Shown in pieces: positions 1-8,783 of a stretch of 64,000 bases of DNA. The notes beneath the pieces are model-generated. The model was given only the letters and a program-made list of their open reading frames with translations. It made no database searches and was not told the origin of the DNA. The position numbers and the translations under genes were made by a program. Position 1 is the first letter of the stretch; each line of letters opens with the position of its first letter. The stretch lies in assembly GCF_028283705.1 (NCBI RefSeq), contig NZ_JAPWKD010000031.1, positions 62,001-126,000 on the forward strand, written 5' to 3'. This DNA comes from Pantoea sp. GTDB lineage: Bacteria > Pseudomonadota > Gammaproteobacteria > Enterobacterales > Enterobacteriaceae.

Positions 1-588
1 TTCATAAGCGCTGATATCGGTCAGGCCGCCATTGGTTTCTTCGGTGCCGACTTCATAGAAAAACTCTTTCAGGTTGTTGGCCTTACGGTATTCTTCACAG
101 AAGCGAATCAGTTCGACGGTGCGGCTCAGCACCAGTTCGATATCAATCACTTTCCCCACGACATACGGGTCTTTGGTCGGGTCAATGTGCAACAGGTCGA
201 AACCGGCATCCATATCAATCTGATAGGAGCGGCGCGCCAGTTCCATGGCTTCTGCTTCCGGAATATGGTCTTTACGTTCTTTGTCACGCTGCCAGGGGCC
301 GCCGTGGTCACGGCAGAGGAAATAGTCGCCATCGAAGCCAACTTTTTCCGCCATTGCTTTTAAATCTGCGGCAAAGCGGAACTGATCCCAGTTATTGACA
401 TAACCTGCACCAAATTCATCGGCATCAACCTGATTACGGCTGGCGATAAACATCAATGGCAGATCTTTTTCTTTACCCAGTTCAAAGCACGCCTGAATAA
501 GCGCAGGTGACATGGGTCCGATACCCAGCATCGTTGATTTTCCACCGTTGACAATATAATCGACGTACTGTTTCATGGTATTTTTCAT
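1..588 (-). CDS. Class II D-tagatose-1,6-bisphosphate aldolase non-catalytic subunit-like protein (GatZ/KbaZ family), partial
   Basis: The C-terminus is cut by the window edge; the first 196 residues are present. The start ATG at 588 is preceded by AAGGAG five bases upstream. Residues with GIGPMSP, ASRNQVD, DGDYFLCRDHGGPW and LLHIDPTKDP match the TIM-barrel fold of GatZ/KbaZ proteins, which stabilise the catalytic GatY/KbaY aldolase. It is the last gene seen in a PTS operon and lies 9 bases after the EIIC stop, so it probably handles the phosphorylated sugar delivered by that PTS. No catalytic GatY/KbaY partner is in the window; it may lie further left. The exact substrate cannot be read from sequence. 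Confidence 0.8.
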   Translation of the reverse strand, partial: MKNTMKQYVDYIVNGGKSTMLGIGPMSPALIQACFELGKEKDLPLMFIASRNQVDADEFGAGYVNNWDQFRFAADLKAMAEKVGFDGDYFLCRDHGGPWQRDKERKDHIPEAEAMELARRSYQIDMDAGFDLLHIDPTKDPYVVGKVIDIELVLSRTVELIRFCEEYRKANNLKEFFYEVGTEETNGGLTDISAYE

Positions 589-597
589 AATAACTCC

Positions 598-1701
598 TTA
601 CGCTTTATTTAAATCGGAAGTGACAGGTTTTTTAGCGGGTTCTTTTTTAACGACTTCGCTAATGTTGGGTCGCAGAATATGCAGGCATACAGCCGTAACA
701 ATGACGCCGATGGCCATATCAATGACGTACCACATCGCGCCTTTATTCACGCCAGCAATGGCAATTAAGCCACCGTGCGGCACCATAGATTCCACGCCAT
801 GAATCATCGCCAGACCGGCACCCACGGCGCTGCCAATAATGATTGAGGGGAGAACGGTTTTAAGGTTTTTCACTGCAAAAGGAATGGCACCTTCGGTGAT
901 ACCAATTAAGCCCATAAACGCGGCGGAGGTGCCCATGCGTCTTTCATCTTCCGCCCATTTACGGCGCGAAATTAACGTTGAGAGCGCAATACCCAACGGC
1001 GGAATAGCACAGGCGATACGATAGGCACCGTTCGGGCCATATATCCCTTCGGCCATCAGCGCCAGGGTAAATGCCGTCGCGGTTTTATTCACTGGCCCGC
1101 CCATATCAAAGGCAGCCATTGCTCCGAGGATTAAACCCAGCACCAGGCCGCTGCCGCCCTGCATATTCGACAGCATGGCCACCAGCCATTTCATCGCCAT
1201 ACCGATAGGGCCAATCAGCACGTACAAATAAAGCATGCCGACCAGGCAGCTGGTAACGATAGGGATAATCAGGATCGGCATCACCGGCATCAGCACTTTG
1301 CCGACCTTCCAGGTCTTGACCCATTTCGCGACGTAGCCGCTCAGGATGCCGAGCAGCATCGCACCGAGAAAGCCGGTGACCACATGCGCTTCGCCGAGCG
1401 GCGTGGCAGCCATAAATCCGGTGACTAAGCCTGGCGTCAGGCCCGGTTTGCCAGCAATGGAATAGGCGATATAGGCGGCGAGCACCGGGATCATCATGCC
1501 CAGCCCGGCGCTACCGATGGCTCCAAGGTTTAGCAGGAATGGATTGGTGACCACAATGCCTTTGCCCGGCGTGGGCTCTCCACCCACCAGCGACAGCGCC
1601 AGGCAGATCCCGCCGACCACCACCACCGGCATCATATAAGACACCCCGGTGCTGAATGCTTTGACTAAATCATCCTTAATGGTTTTCATCGTATCCGACA
1701 T
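598..1701 (-). CDS. PTS fructose-like transporter subunit IIC
   Basis: Integral membrane sugar channel of a fructose-family phosphotransferase system, 367 aa with about nine or ten hydrophobic segments. Family motifs are visible: a central FDMGGPVNKTA and GITEGAIPFA near residues 270-280. I chose the ATG at 1701 (MSDTMKTI) because GGGAGG lies just upstream; the open frame continues further 5' but without a ribosome site. It has no fused IIB domain: that is the separate gene upstream. The C-terminal tail is Lys/Pro-rich and cytoplasmic. The substrate is unknown; a neighbouring aldolase subunit suggests a ketohexose or related sugar. Confidence 0.9.
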   Translation of the reverse strand: MSDTMKTIKDDLVKAFSTGVSYMMPVVVVGGICLALSLVGGEPTPGKGIVVTNPFLLNLGAIGSAGLGMMIPVLAAYIAYSIAGKPGLTPGLVTGFMAATPLGEAHVVTGFLGAMLLGILSGYVAKWVKTWKVGKVLMPVMPILIIPIVTSCLVGMLYLYVLIGPIGMAMKWLVAMLSNMQGGSGLVLGLILGAMAAFDMGGPVNKTATAFTLALMAEGIYGPNGAYRIACAIPPLGIALSTLISRRKWAEDERRMGTSAAFMGLIGITEGAIPFAVKNLKTVLPSIIIGSAVGAGLAMIHGVESMVPHGGLIAIAGVNKGAMWYVIDMAIGVIVTAVCLHILRPNISEVVKKEPAKKPVTSDLNKA

Positions 1702-1857
1702 TTTTATTCCTCCCGATCTCCGCGATCGCAGTGCTATGGTCGAATAAATCCGCAGGCATAATTGCCTGTACACAGAAATAACGGAGGTCACAGAAATTTA
1801 TTTAACGTTGTTATGCACGTTGGTTTCTGCGAAAAATAAACGCAATTTTACGCAGGA

Positions 1858-2178
1858 TTATTGTGCAAGCTGTTCGGCTTTATTAATGATCGCCGCCGGA
1901 TTACGAATGACCTCAGCCGGGTTTAATGAAATAATCCGGCCTGCATCTTCTTTTTCTTCAAAGCGCTCCACGCCTTCGATACCGATAGCAACGGCCATAA
2001 TCACCACATCTGCTTCGGCGATTTCTTCTTCGCTTAATTCATTTTCAATTCCCATGCCGCCCTGGGTTTCGACTTTTACGTCATAACCTCTTTTTTTGCA
2101 TTCCTGTTCAATGGCTTCCTGCGCCATGTAGGTATGCGCGATGCCTGTAATGCATGCTGCGACTCCGACGATTTTCAT
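1858..2178 (-). CDS. PTS fructose-like transporter subunit IIB
   Basis: Small cytoplasmic phosphocarrier of 106 aa that passes phosphate from EIIA to the incoming sugar. The active-site cysteine is Cys9 in the motif ACITGIAHTYM, typical of fructose-class IIB domains. It lies between the HPr-EI-EIIA fusion upstream and IIC downstream, all on the minus strand, and is clearly part of the same operon. A GGAGTCAGTT ribosome site precedes the ATG. The 156-base gap before IIC holds no gene. Confidence 0.92.
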   Translation of the reverse strand: MKIVGVAACITGIAHTYMAQEAIEQECKKRGYDVKVETQGGMGIENELSEEEIAEADVVIMAVAIGIEGVERFEEKEDAGRIISLNPAEVIRNPAAIINKAEQLAQ

Positions 2179-2242
2179 AACTGACTCCTGGTCTTTTATT
2201 TGTCTGGCTGATTATTAAACGTGTTATTGCGTGATCCTGACT

Positions 2243-4753
2243 TTATACATCTAATGTTTTGGTCATCAGGTTGTAGAGTACGGTGACGTTATCGGCGTGT
2301 TTTATTTCATTACGAAACTCCTCTTTCATCAGTTTTCTGGCAAGGACGGAGAAATATTTCATATGCTGGTTGGGATCGGCAGATTTATTCACTGTCAGCA
2401 TAAAGACGGTTTCAACTTGCTGGTCCCCCCAGGTAATGGGTTTATCGAGGGTGGCCATGCTGATGGTCGAATAACGGATATGATCGGATTTGGTGTGCGG
2501 GATGGCGAAACCATAGCCGACAGCGGTGGAGAAGCTGTCTTCCCTTACCCAGATATCGTCACATAATTGTTCCCGGTTATCGGTGCGATGGTGCAGCCAC
2601 AGATTATCGGTCATCATTTTGATGACCTCATTTTTATCGCTGGCCTGCAAACCGCAGAGCATAAATTCCGGAGCCAGGATCGGCTTGCTGCTGACCTGTT
2701 TGACATCGGGAGCCTGCAACGCCGCTTTTACCTCAGCCGAACGTTTCAGCGTGACGGCATGCCGCGCCAGTTGCTGGCATTTCGCGAAGTTAAGCTCACG
2801 CAACGCATGCTTGACGCCGGGAATGGCGGTGCCGCTCATGCTGAGTTCGTCAAAGCCCATGCCGGTGAACAGCGGCAGGAAGTCCTGGCTGGCTCCCAGT
2901 TCGCCGCAGATGCCAATCCATTTACCGGCTCGATGTACCTCTTCAACGGCGAACTGCATGGCACGCAAGAAGGAGGGGGCATAGTTGTCATACACATCTG
3001 CCACCTGGGAATTGCCCCGATCGGCGGCAAAGAAATATTGGGTCAGGTCATTGCTGCCGACACTGAAAAAGTCAGCATAGGCGGCGATTTCAGGAATGGC
3101 GAAGATAACCGATGGCACTTCCAGCATCACGCCTAATTCGATGCCATCGTTATAAGGCAATCCGGCGTTATCCATATCCTGCATCACTGCGGCCAGCACC
3201 TCACGACACCAGATAACCTCATCAACGTTCGAGATCATCGGAATCATGATTTTGGCCGGTCCATGCGCGGAGGCGGTCAGAATTGCTTTCAGCTGCATGC
3301 TGAACAAATCCCGGTAGAGCCGATAGGTGCGTACCGCGCGGAATCCCAGGAAGGGGTTCTCTTCGTCACCAATATTCAGATAATCCACCGGTTTGTCACC
3401 GCCGATATCAAAGGTACGAAAAATCACCGGTTTGCCCGCGGCGTGCGCCATTACATGGGTGTAAAGCGCGGCCAGCTCGGCATAATCTGGCGGGGTTGCG
3501 CGGTCCATAAACGACATTTCGGTGCGAAACAGACCGACGCCTTCTGCGCCATTGTCAAAGGCGGCGACGGCTTCCGCCAGGCTGGCAATATTGGCGGCGA
3601 TCTCGATGCCATGGCCGTCCGCTGTGACGGCGGGTTGGTGGACATTTGCCAGCATCTGTTGCTGCATTTGCTGTTGTACGGCAATCTCATGACGGTAATA
3701 ACGCAGCACCCGCGCATCCGGGGCGGTGATCAGAATGCCCGGGTTACCATCAATAATAATATCCTGTTGCGGGTGCAGGTTCAGCGCCGAAAAGTTGATA
3801 TCTGTCAGCGTGGGAATCCCCAGTGAACGCGCGAGGATGGCGGTATGCGAGGTTTTACCTGTTGAGGATAATACCAAGCCTGCCAGCCAGTCTTTGTTGA
3901 TACCGAGAAATTTGCTCGGGGTCAGATTGTCGGCCAGAATAATTGATGGTTCTGTCAGTTCCAGGTTGTTTTGTGGTAATGCATTAGCACCATACAACGT
4001 CATCAATAACTGACTGGTAATATCTAATACATCGAGGGTTCGTTCTTTAATATATTTGCTCGATGAACGGTTAAGTATTTCACAGAACTCTATCGCGGCA
4101 AGTGTAATCGCTGACCAGGCATTGTTGCCGTTATGGATAAAGCCGGTGATGGCGCTCTGGAAAGCAGCATCGGTGATAATCGATAAATGCGCCTGAATAA
4201 TATCGTGCTCGACACCGTTATTCATCTCCAGAGCGGCAACTTTCTCATTTTTCAAGGCTTCCAGACCGGTAATCACCGACTCTTTTTCCTGGGCAGCGGA
4301 GTGATCCTGTACCGGGCTACGTGCCAGTATCTCCTGCAAAGTCAGGCTCTGGACAATTACCGGTCTGGCGATCGCCACACCACCGCTGATGCGTGATCCC
4401 TGGATAAAACTTAGCTGTGTTTCCCGCAGGGAACGGGGCAGATAACCTGCTGGCGCTGCGGGTTCCTCTTCCTGCGTCACTTCAAAAGACGGCAGTTTTT
4501 CCAGTAAGGCCGACAGCTGATGTGCGGCGTCACATGCATCTTCACCGCTGAGGGTAATTTCACAGCGATCATTCAATAAGGTATCGGTGGAGACAATCGA
4601 AAGGGCGCTCTTTGCACTGCCTTCGAGGCCGGTACGGATATTTTTCCAGCGCACATTAGATTGAAAGGAATTACAAAGACGCTCGATGTGGCCTGCCGGT
4701 CTGGCATGAATTCCGTCCTTAAGCTCACATTGATAGCTTATTAATTCTGACAT
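2243..4753 (-). CDS. PTS multiphosphoryl transfer protein (HPr - enzyme I - EIIA-Fru fusion), system 1
   Basis: Cytoplasmic phosphorelay protein of 836 aa that carries out all PEP-dependent steps before EIIB. Domains in order: HPr with His16 in GIHARPAG; enzyme I in the middle with the phosphohistidine motif TSHTAILARSLG near residue 310 and the ICGELG active-site segment; EIIA-Fru at the end with His753 in FAIPHTK. The layout and length match FryA/PtsA-type proteins of enterics. The start is the ATG at 4753 behind GGGAG; a TTG four codons upstream is in frame but less likely. It is the first gene of the operon. A close paralogue lies at 8784-11294. Because it supplies its own EI and HPr, this system need not rely on the general PtsHI proteins. 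Confidence 0.93.
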   Translation of the reverse strand: MSELISYQCELKDGIHARPAGHIERLCNSFQSNVRWKNIRTGLEGSAKSALSIVSTDTLLNDRCEITLSGEDACDAAHQLSALLEKLPSFEVTQEEEPAAPAGYLPRSLRETQLSFIQGSRISGGVAIARPVIVQSLTLQEILARSPVQDHSAAQEKESVITGLEALKNEKVAALEMNNGVEHDIIQAHLSIITDAAFQSAITGFIHNGNNAWSAITLAAIEFCEILNRSSSKYIKERTLDVLDITSQLLMTLYGANALPQNNLELTEPSIILADNLTPSKFLGINKDWLAGLVLSSTGKTSHTAILARSLGIPTLTDINFSALNLHPQQDIIIDGNPGILITAPDARVLRYYRHEIAVQQQMQQQMLANVHQPAVTADGHGIEIAANIASLAEAVAAFDNGAEGVGLFRTEMSFMDRATPPDYAELAALYTHVMAHAAGKPVIFRTFDIGGDKPVDYLNIGDEENPFLGFRAVRTYRLYRDLFSMQLKAILTASAHGPAKIMIPMISNVDEVIWCREVLAAVMQDMDNAGLPYNDGIELGVMLEVPSVIFAIPEIAAYADFFSVGSNDLTQYFFAADRGNSQVADVYDNYAPSFLRAMQFAVEEVHRAGKWIGICGELGASQDFLPLFTGMGFDELSMSGTAIPGVKHALRELNFAKCQQLARHAVTLKRSAEVKAALQAPDVKQVSSKPILAPEFMLCGLQASDKNEVIKMMTDNLWLHHRTDNREQLCDDIWVREDSFSTAVGYGFAIPHTKSDHIRYSTISMATLDKPITWGDQQVETVFMLTVNKSADPNQHMKYFSVLARKLMKEEFRNEIKHADNVTVLYNLMTKTLDV

Positions 4754-4910
4754 GATCACTCCCAATAAATCGCGAAGAGAAACGCTGTTTAATTTTTCCA
4801 GGCAGATATGAAACCCTGCATTTGATGTTTACTATCCTTCCGCGTTTCCCCGGAGGATTGAATAGAAAAAATGTATCCTTTACTTGAAAAAAGGTTTTCT
4901 GTTTTTGTTT

Positions 4911-4926
4911 TGTGAACTTTGTCATA
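4911..4926 (-). promoter_or_regulatory. CRP-like site upstream of PTS operon 1
   Basis: TGTGAACTTTGTCATA has the TGTGA-N6-TCANA form and matches nine of ten consensus half-site bases. It lies about 160 bases upstream of the first PTS gene and also upstream of the divergent HAD gene. The same TGTGA-N6-TCATA arrangement occurs upstream of PTS operon 2 at 11422-11437. Catabolite control of sugar PTS operons by CRP is usual in enterics. The strand given is that of the operon I think it serves. Confidence 0.55.
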
Positions 4927-5052
4927 AATTAATAACGGCTGCGGAGAGTGGTGTCGGAATTGCTATTAAAGCTTCATTTTTACTCTTTAATGCCGGGCAG
5001 TGAGGGGGTAAATAATAGGCATATCTCTTTAATTCCGCTGATGGTGAGTAAT

Positions 5053-5706
5053 ATGCATTTTCGTGGGCTGTTATTTGATTTGGATGGGACCTTAGTCAAC
5101 TCACTGGATTTCGTCGAAGCGTCATGGAGTGCCTGGGCAAATAGAAAAGGCTTTAACGCCGGGGAAGTGCGTAATTATCTGCATGGCAAACCGGCCATCA
5201 GCACGCTGCGTCATTTTATGCCGGACGCCAGCGAGGCGACTATCGGGCAGGAATTCCTGGCACTGGAAGATTATGAAGCCCGCAACACCGAGGGGATTAC
5301 CCCGGTGGCTGGTGCCGCCGAATTCCTCACCCGGCTCAACGCGCTTCACGTTCCCTGGGGAATTGTCACCTCTGGTTCGTTGCGGGTCGCTTCTGCACGT
5401 ATTCACCAGGCCGGTTTTCCGTTCCCTGGCGTGCTGGTGACCAGTGAGGATATTCAGCGCGGTAAACCTGATCCGGAGCCTTTCCTCAAGGGAGCGCAAA
5501 AACTCAATGTATCCCCGTCCGGGTGCATCGCCTTTGAGGATTCGGAGGCGGGACTGCGCTCAGCCAGTGCGGCGGGGAGTGTGGTGGTGGAGGTTCTGAC
5601 GCCGCAATCGACTGCCCATGATATTGAGGCTTACGCCACCATCCGCCATTACCTCGACCTCGCTGTGACGCATCAGCGTGGTGCCGATTTTTCTCTCAGG
5701 TTTTAA
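5053..5706 (+). CDS. HAD-superfamily sugar phosphatase (YfbT/HxpA-like)
   Basis: Cytoplasmic HAD phosphatase of 217 aa, the length of enteric YfbT-type hexitol/sugar phosphatases. Motif I is FDLDGTLV (nucleophile Asp9, acid/base Asp11), motif II is VTSGSL, motif III is RGKPDPEPF and motif IV is FEDSEAG. The start ATG at 5053 gives the family N-terminus [14 protein letters not shown] and has GGTGAG upstream; an ATG four codons earlier and a far upstream GTG are alternatives. It is divergent from PTS operon 1 and followed closely by the PHP phosphatase gene. A role in removing toxic sugar phosphates made by the PTS is an inference from position. Confidence 0.85.
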   Translation: MHFRGLLFDLDGTLVNSLDFVEASWSAWANRKGFNAGEVRNYLHGKPAISTLRHFMPDASEATIGQEFLALEDYEARNTEGITPVAGAAEFLTRLNALHVPWGIVTSGSLRVASARIHQAGFPFPGVLVTSEDIQRGKPDPEPFLKGAQKLNVSPSGCIAFEDSEAGLRSASAAGSVVVEVLTPQSTAHDIEAYATIRHYLDLAVTHQRGADFSLRF

Positions 5707-5752
5707 CCACGGAGTTTGCCAGAGACAGGGGCCAGCAAAGGGAGAAGTGACG

Positions 5753-6523
5753 ATGTACAACGTTGATCTGCATATGCACACCGTAGCCAGTACCCACGCT
5801 TACAGCACGGTTCATGATTACATTGCCGCAGCGGTACGCAAAAAACTCAAACTTATCGCCATCACCGATCATGGCCCGGAAATGGTGGATGCACCTCACG
5901 CGTTTCACTTCAGCAACATGCGGATTTTGCCGCGCGTGGTCGATGGGGTGGGGATTCTGCGGGGCATTGAGGCGAATATCAAAGCGGGAGGTGAGACCGA
6001 TTGCAGCGACAAAATGCGTGCTGCACTGGATGTGGTGATTGCCGGGTTCCATAAGCAGGTGTTCGCCCCGGCGGATATCGTCACTCATACCGATGTGCTG
6101 ATCGCAGTGATTGCCAGCGGTAAGGTGCATATCATCAGTCATCCTGGCAATCCTGAGTATCCGATTGATATCCCGGCAGTGGTGGAGGCGGCAAAAGCCT
6201 GCAATGTGGCGCTGGAGGTGAATAACGCCTCGTTTGTGCATTCAAGAAAGGGTAGTGAGGGGAATTGCCGCAAAATTATTGCCGCCGTTCGCGATAGCGG
6301 CGGGACGCTATCGCTGGGAACCGATGCGCACAGCGCATTTGCGGTGGGGGATTTCAGCGCCTGCCTGCCGCTGTTACAGGAGGCGGATTTTCCCGCCGAG
6401 CGGATTCTTAATGCTTCGCCGTGGCGCGTGCTTGAGTTTCTTGAACGTCACGGCGGTGAGAGAATTGCGGAGATTGATGCGTTGCTAAAGCTCGATAACG
6501 TTGCCTCTGGGCAGACTGAGTGA
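5753..6523 (+). CDS. ycdX: PHP-domain phosphatase, YcdX family
   Basis: Trinuclear-zinc PHP phosphatase of 256 aa. The start [19 protein letters not shown] is almost the same as E. coli YcdX. Metal-ligand motifs are visible: DLHMHT, ITDHGPE, AGFH, ISHPGNP and GTDAHS. The ATG at 5753 has GGGAGAAG upstream. The last 39 bases overlap tail to tail with the EIIB gene on the other strand, so the two transcripts converge. It is probably co-transcribed with the HAD phosphatase 46 bases upstream. E. coli YcdX acts on phosphate monoesters; the physiological substrate here is not known. Confidence 0.9.
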   Translation: MYNVDLHMHTVASTHAYSTVHDYIAAAVRKKLKLIAITDHGPEMVDAPHAFHFSNMRILPRVVDGVGILRGIEANIKAGGETDCSDKMRAALDVVIAGFHKQVFAPADIVTHTDVLIAVIASGKVHIISHPGNPEYPIDIPAVVEAAKACNVALEVNNASFVHSRKGSEGNCRKIIAAVRDSGGTLSLGTDAHSAFAVGDFSACLPLLQEADFPAERILNASPWRVLEFLERHGGERIAEIDALLKLDNVASGQTE

Positions 6524-6871
6524 TTTTCGGATGGCCGACACCACTTCAGCCGGTTTCAGCAGCAGGGAGTTGATGCAGACGTTCAGGATGCGGCACCCCT
6601 CGAAGCGCAATGCGTTGTCGATGGTGATATCAGAGGCAATGATGACCAGTTCGGCGTCGAGGATATTTTTCTCGGTGATCGGGTTTTTTAATCCCAGCAC
6701 GCCCTGGGTTTCGATTTTGATCGAAAAATTATAGGTTTTCGCCAGCTTTTCCAGTTGTTCGGCCGCCATGTAGGTATGCGCCACCCCAGTGGCGCAGGCG
6801 GTCACCGCCACGATATGCAGGTTGCGTTCACTGGTGAAAGGATGCACTTCATCTTTTGTTGTTCGGGCCAT
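6485..6871 (-). CDS. PTS fructose-like transporter subunit IIB, system 2
   Basis: Fructose-class IIB of 128 aa with the phosphocysteine Cys26 in [12 protein letters not shown]. It has an N-terminal extension of about 17 residues compared with the system 1 IIB, and its C-terminal half is also longer. It is the last gene of PTS operon 2, placed after the AraC regulator instead of beside IIC. Its ATG overlaps the TAA of the regulator by one base (TAATG), which suggests coupled translation. The 3' end overlaps the convergent ycdX gene by 39 bases. Confidence 0.9.
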   Translation of the reverse strand: MARTTKDEVHPFTSERNLHIVAVTACATGVAHTYMAAEQLEKLAKTYNFSIKIETQGVLGLKNPITEKNILDAELVIIASDITIDNALRFEGCRILNVCINSLLLKPAEVVSAIRKSLSLPRGNVIEL

Positions 6872-7725
6872 TATAAACTTACTCCCTTGTTCTTACGCCG
6901 ATACTCCAGTGGCGTACAGTCATTGACATCCCGGAACACTTTGCAGAAATAGTTGGTATCGGCGAAACCACACTTCTCTGAGACTTCATTGATTTTCAGG
7001 TTGGTGCCTGTCAGCAACGTTTTCGAACGTGAGATCCGGGCTAACTTGAGGTATTCATTGAATTTTACGTCTGACTCACGGGAAAAAAGACGTGACAGAT
7101 AGCCCGGTGAGATGTTGAAGGTTTCGGCAACGCTCTCCCGGCTAATATCCGTCTGGTAGTGGCTATCAATATGGCTTTTGATTTCATCGAGCAGGGAGAG
7201 CGGCTCCCTGTGATTATTCATACCGTCGGTGGTTTGGTACAACAGATCGTTCAGCAGCGCATAGACGATATGGGCAAAGGTTTCGCTGGTGCGGTTATGC
7301 GTCCAGGCCAGGATCTCCGCCAGCTCAAGCAGGCGGTCACGCACTGAGCTGATGGAGTTTTGCAGGTTAAATTTCTCCACCTCTTTAAACTGCGTTCCGT
7401 CCCAGTTGCTGATGCTAAACCCGACATCCTGCTTCCAGAAGACGATGGACATGCAGATTACGGGCTCTCCCCACAACGGCGAGTTCCAGCTACCGGCGGG
7501 AATGTAGGTCACGCTACCCACCGGGCGCTGGCATTTGACGATCTTATCTTCCCCTTGGGGGATCAGCATGCTGAGCGTTCCTTTCACCGTCAGCTCAATG
7601 CGTGGCACATGCAGATGGTACGCCATGATGGGTGCCAGTGCGTTGCCATTGGCGATCAGCACGGTTTCCGTCGTGGAACACTGGGTACTGAATTCGCTCA
7701 AAATTGATTGTATGAATGCGCTCAT
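6871..7725 (-). CDS. AraC-family transcriptional regulator of PTS system 2
   Basis: Protein of 284 aa with an N-terminal cupin-like sensing half (about 1-150) and a C-terminal double helix-turn-helix (about 180-280). The latter includes ISRESVAETFNISPGYLSRLFSR and the conserved CGFADTNYFCKVFR with PLEYR near the end. It sits inside the PTS operon, 12 bases after IIC and overlapping IIB, so it almost certainly regulates this operon in response to its sugar. A YijO-like regulator lies near the E. coli frw PTS genes, a similar context. The effector is not known. Confidence 0.88.
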   Translation of the reverse strand: MSAFIQSILSEFSTQCSTTETVLIANGNALAPIMAYHLHVPRIELTVKGTLSMLIPQGEDKIVKCQRPVGSVTYIPAGSWNSPLWGEPVICMSIVFWKQDVGFSISNWDGTQFKEVEKFNLQNSISSVRDRLLELAEILAWTHNRTSETFAHIVYALLNDLLYQTTDGMNNHREPLSLLDEIKSHIDSHYQTDISRESVAETFNISPGYLSRLFSRESDVKFNEYLKLARISRSKTLLTGTNLKINEVSEKCGFADTNYFCKVFRDVNDCTPLEYRRKNKGVSL

Positions 7726-7737
7726 ATTATGCCTTCC

Positions 7738-8757
7738 TTATGCCTGCGGTTTGACGACGCTTTTCAGTACCTTAACCGCAATGGCCGTGGTTAAGGTTCC
7801 GGCGGCGACCGCGATGATGTATCCCAGATGATTGCTCACCACGGGCAGAACGATAAGCCCGCCCCAGGGCGCCGCATTGGTGGCTCCAAACCAAAGCGAG
7901 AGAACGGCGGCAACTGCGCTGCCGAGCATAATCGCCGGAATTACCCGCAGAGGATCGGCTGCGGCAAAAGGGATCGCGCCTTCGGTGATCCCCATAAAAC
8001 CCATGATGACGGCCGGTTTACCTGCTTCCCGTTCGACATCGTTAAAAATACCTTTGAACATGAAAGTGGCCAGCGCCAGGCCGAGCGGTGGGGTGCAGTC
8101 TGCGGCTGCGACGGCTGCCATGAGTTGTGGATTGGTGGCAATAAGCGCAACGGCAAAGAAAAACGCGGTTTTGTTCATCGGGCCGCCCATATCGACGGCG
8201 ATCATGCCTCCCAGCACCGTGCCGAGAATGATAAAGGAGGCCCCCTGCATATTGCTCAACCAGACACTGAGCCATTTCATCAACCCGGCAACCGGGTCAC
8301 CAATAATGTAATAAACCGCCATGCCAGTGAGAAAGGTCCCGGCCAGTGGGATAATAAAAATCGGCAGCACCATTCTGAGAAAGTGCGGGATTTTCAGCCG
8401 GGCAATGATATTTAGCAGGCACCAGACAATCAGCCCGGCGATGATCCCCGCCAGCATGCCGCCTAAAAAACCGGCCCCCATCTGGTAAGCCATCAGGCCA
8501 CCAATGGCTCCAGGAGCAATACCGGGCTTATCCACCATTGAGTAGGCGATAAATCCAGCCAGAATGGGAATAAACAGGGTTAATCCCGCGAGGCCAATCT
8601 GCGACATCGCTTTGAGAAAGCCGTGATCGGGGACTGCCGCCTGGCCATTGAACATCACCGCCAGCGCCAGCAAAACCCCGCCAGCGACCACAAAGGGGAT
8701 CATGTAGGACACACCGGTCATAAAATGACGTTTGGTATTTTTTAATAGTTTTAACAT
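7738..8757 (-). CDS. PTS fructose-like transporter subunit IIC, system 2
   Basis: Membrane channel of 339 aa, paralogous to the IIC at 598-1701. It keeps VDMGGPMNKTA and GITEGAIPFA, and the N-terminus FMTGVSYMIPFVVAGG aligns with the other copy. The start ATG at 8757 follows GAGGCGGGT; an upstream in-frame TTG at 8790 would overlap the previous gene and has no better ribosome site. It differs from the system 1 protein in its periplasmic loop after the first hydrophobic segment and lacks the Lys-rich tail, so the two channels may take different sugars. Confidence 0.9.
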   Translation of the reverse strand: MLKLLKNTKRHFMTGVSYMIPFVVAGGVLLALAVMFNGQAAVPDHGFLKAMSQIGLAGLTLFIPILAGFIAYSMVDKPGIAPGAIGGLMAYQMGAGFLGGMLAGIIAGLIVWCLLNIIARLKIPHFLRMVLPIFIIPLAGTFLTGMAVYYIIGDPVAGLMKWLSVWLSNMQGASFIILGTVLGGMIAVDMGGPMNKTAFFFAVALIATNPQLMAAVAAADCTPPLGLALATFMFKGIFNDVEREAGKPAVIMGFMGITEGAIPFAAADPLRVIPAIMLGSAVAAVLSLWFGATNAAPWGGLIVLPVVSNHLGYIIAVAAGTLTTAIAVKVLKSVVKPQA

Positions 8758-8783
8758 ACCCGCCTCATAACATAATTCGGCAA

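Noticed and set aside
2567-3136. Long plus-strand frames inside the HPr-EI-EIIA gene
   Set aside because: They are shadow frames antisense to strongly conserved protein domains and lack starts or motifs of their own.
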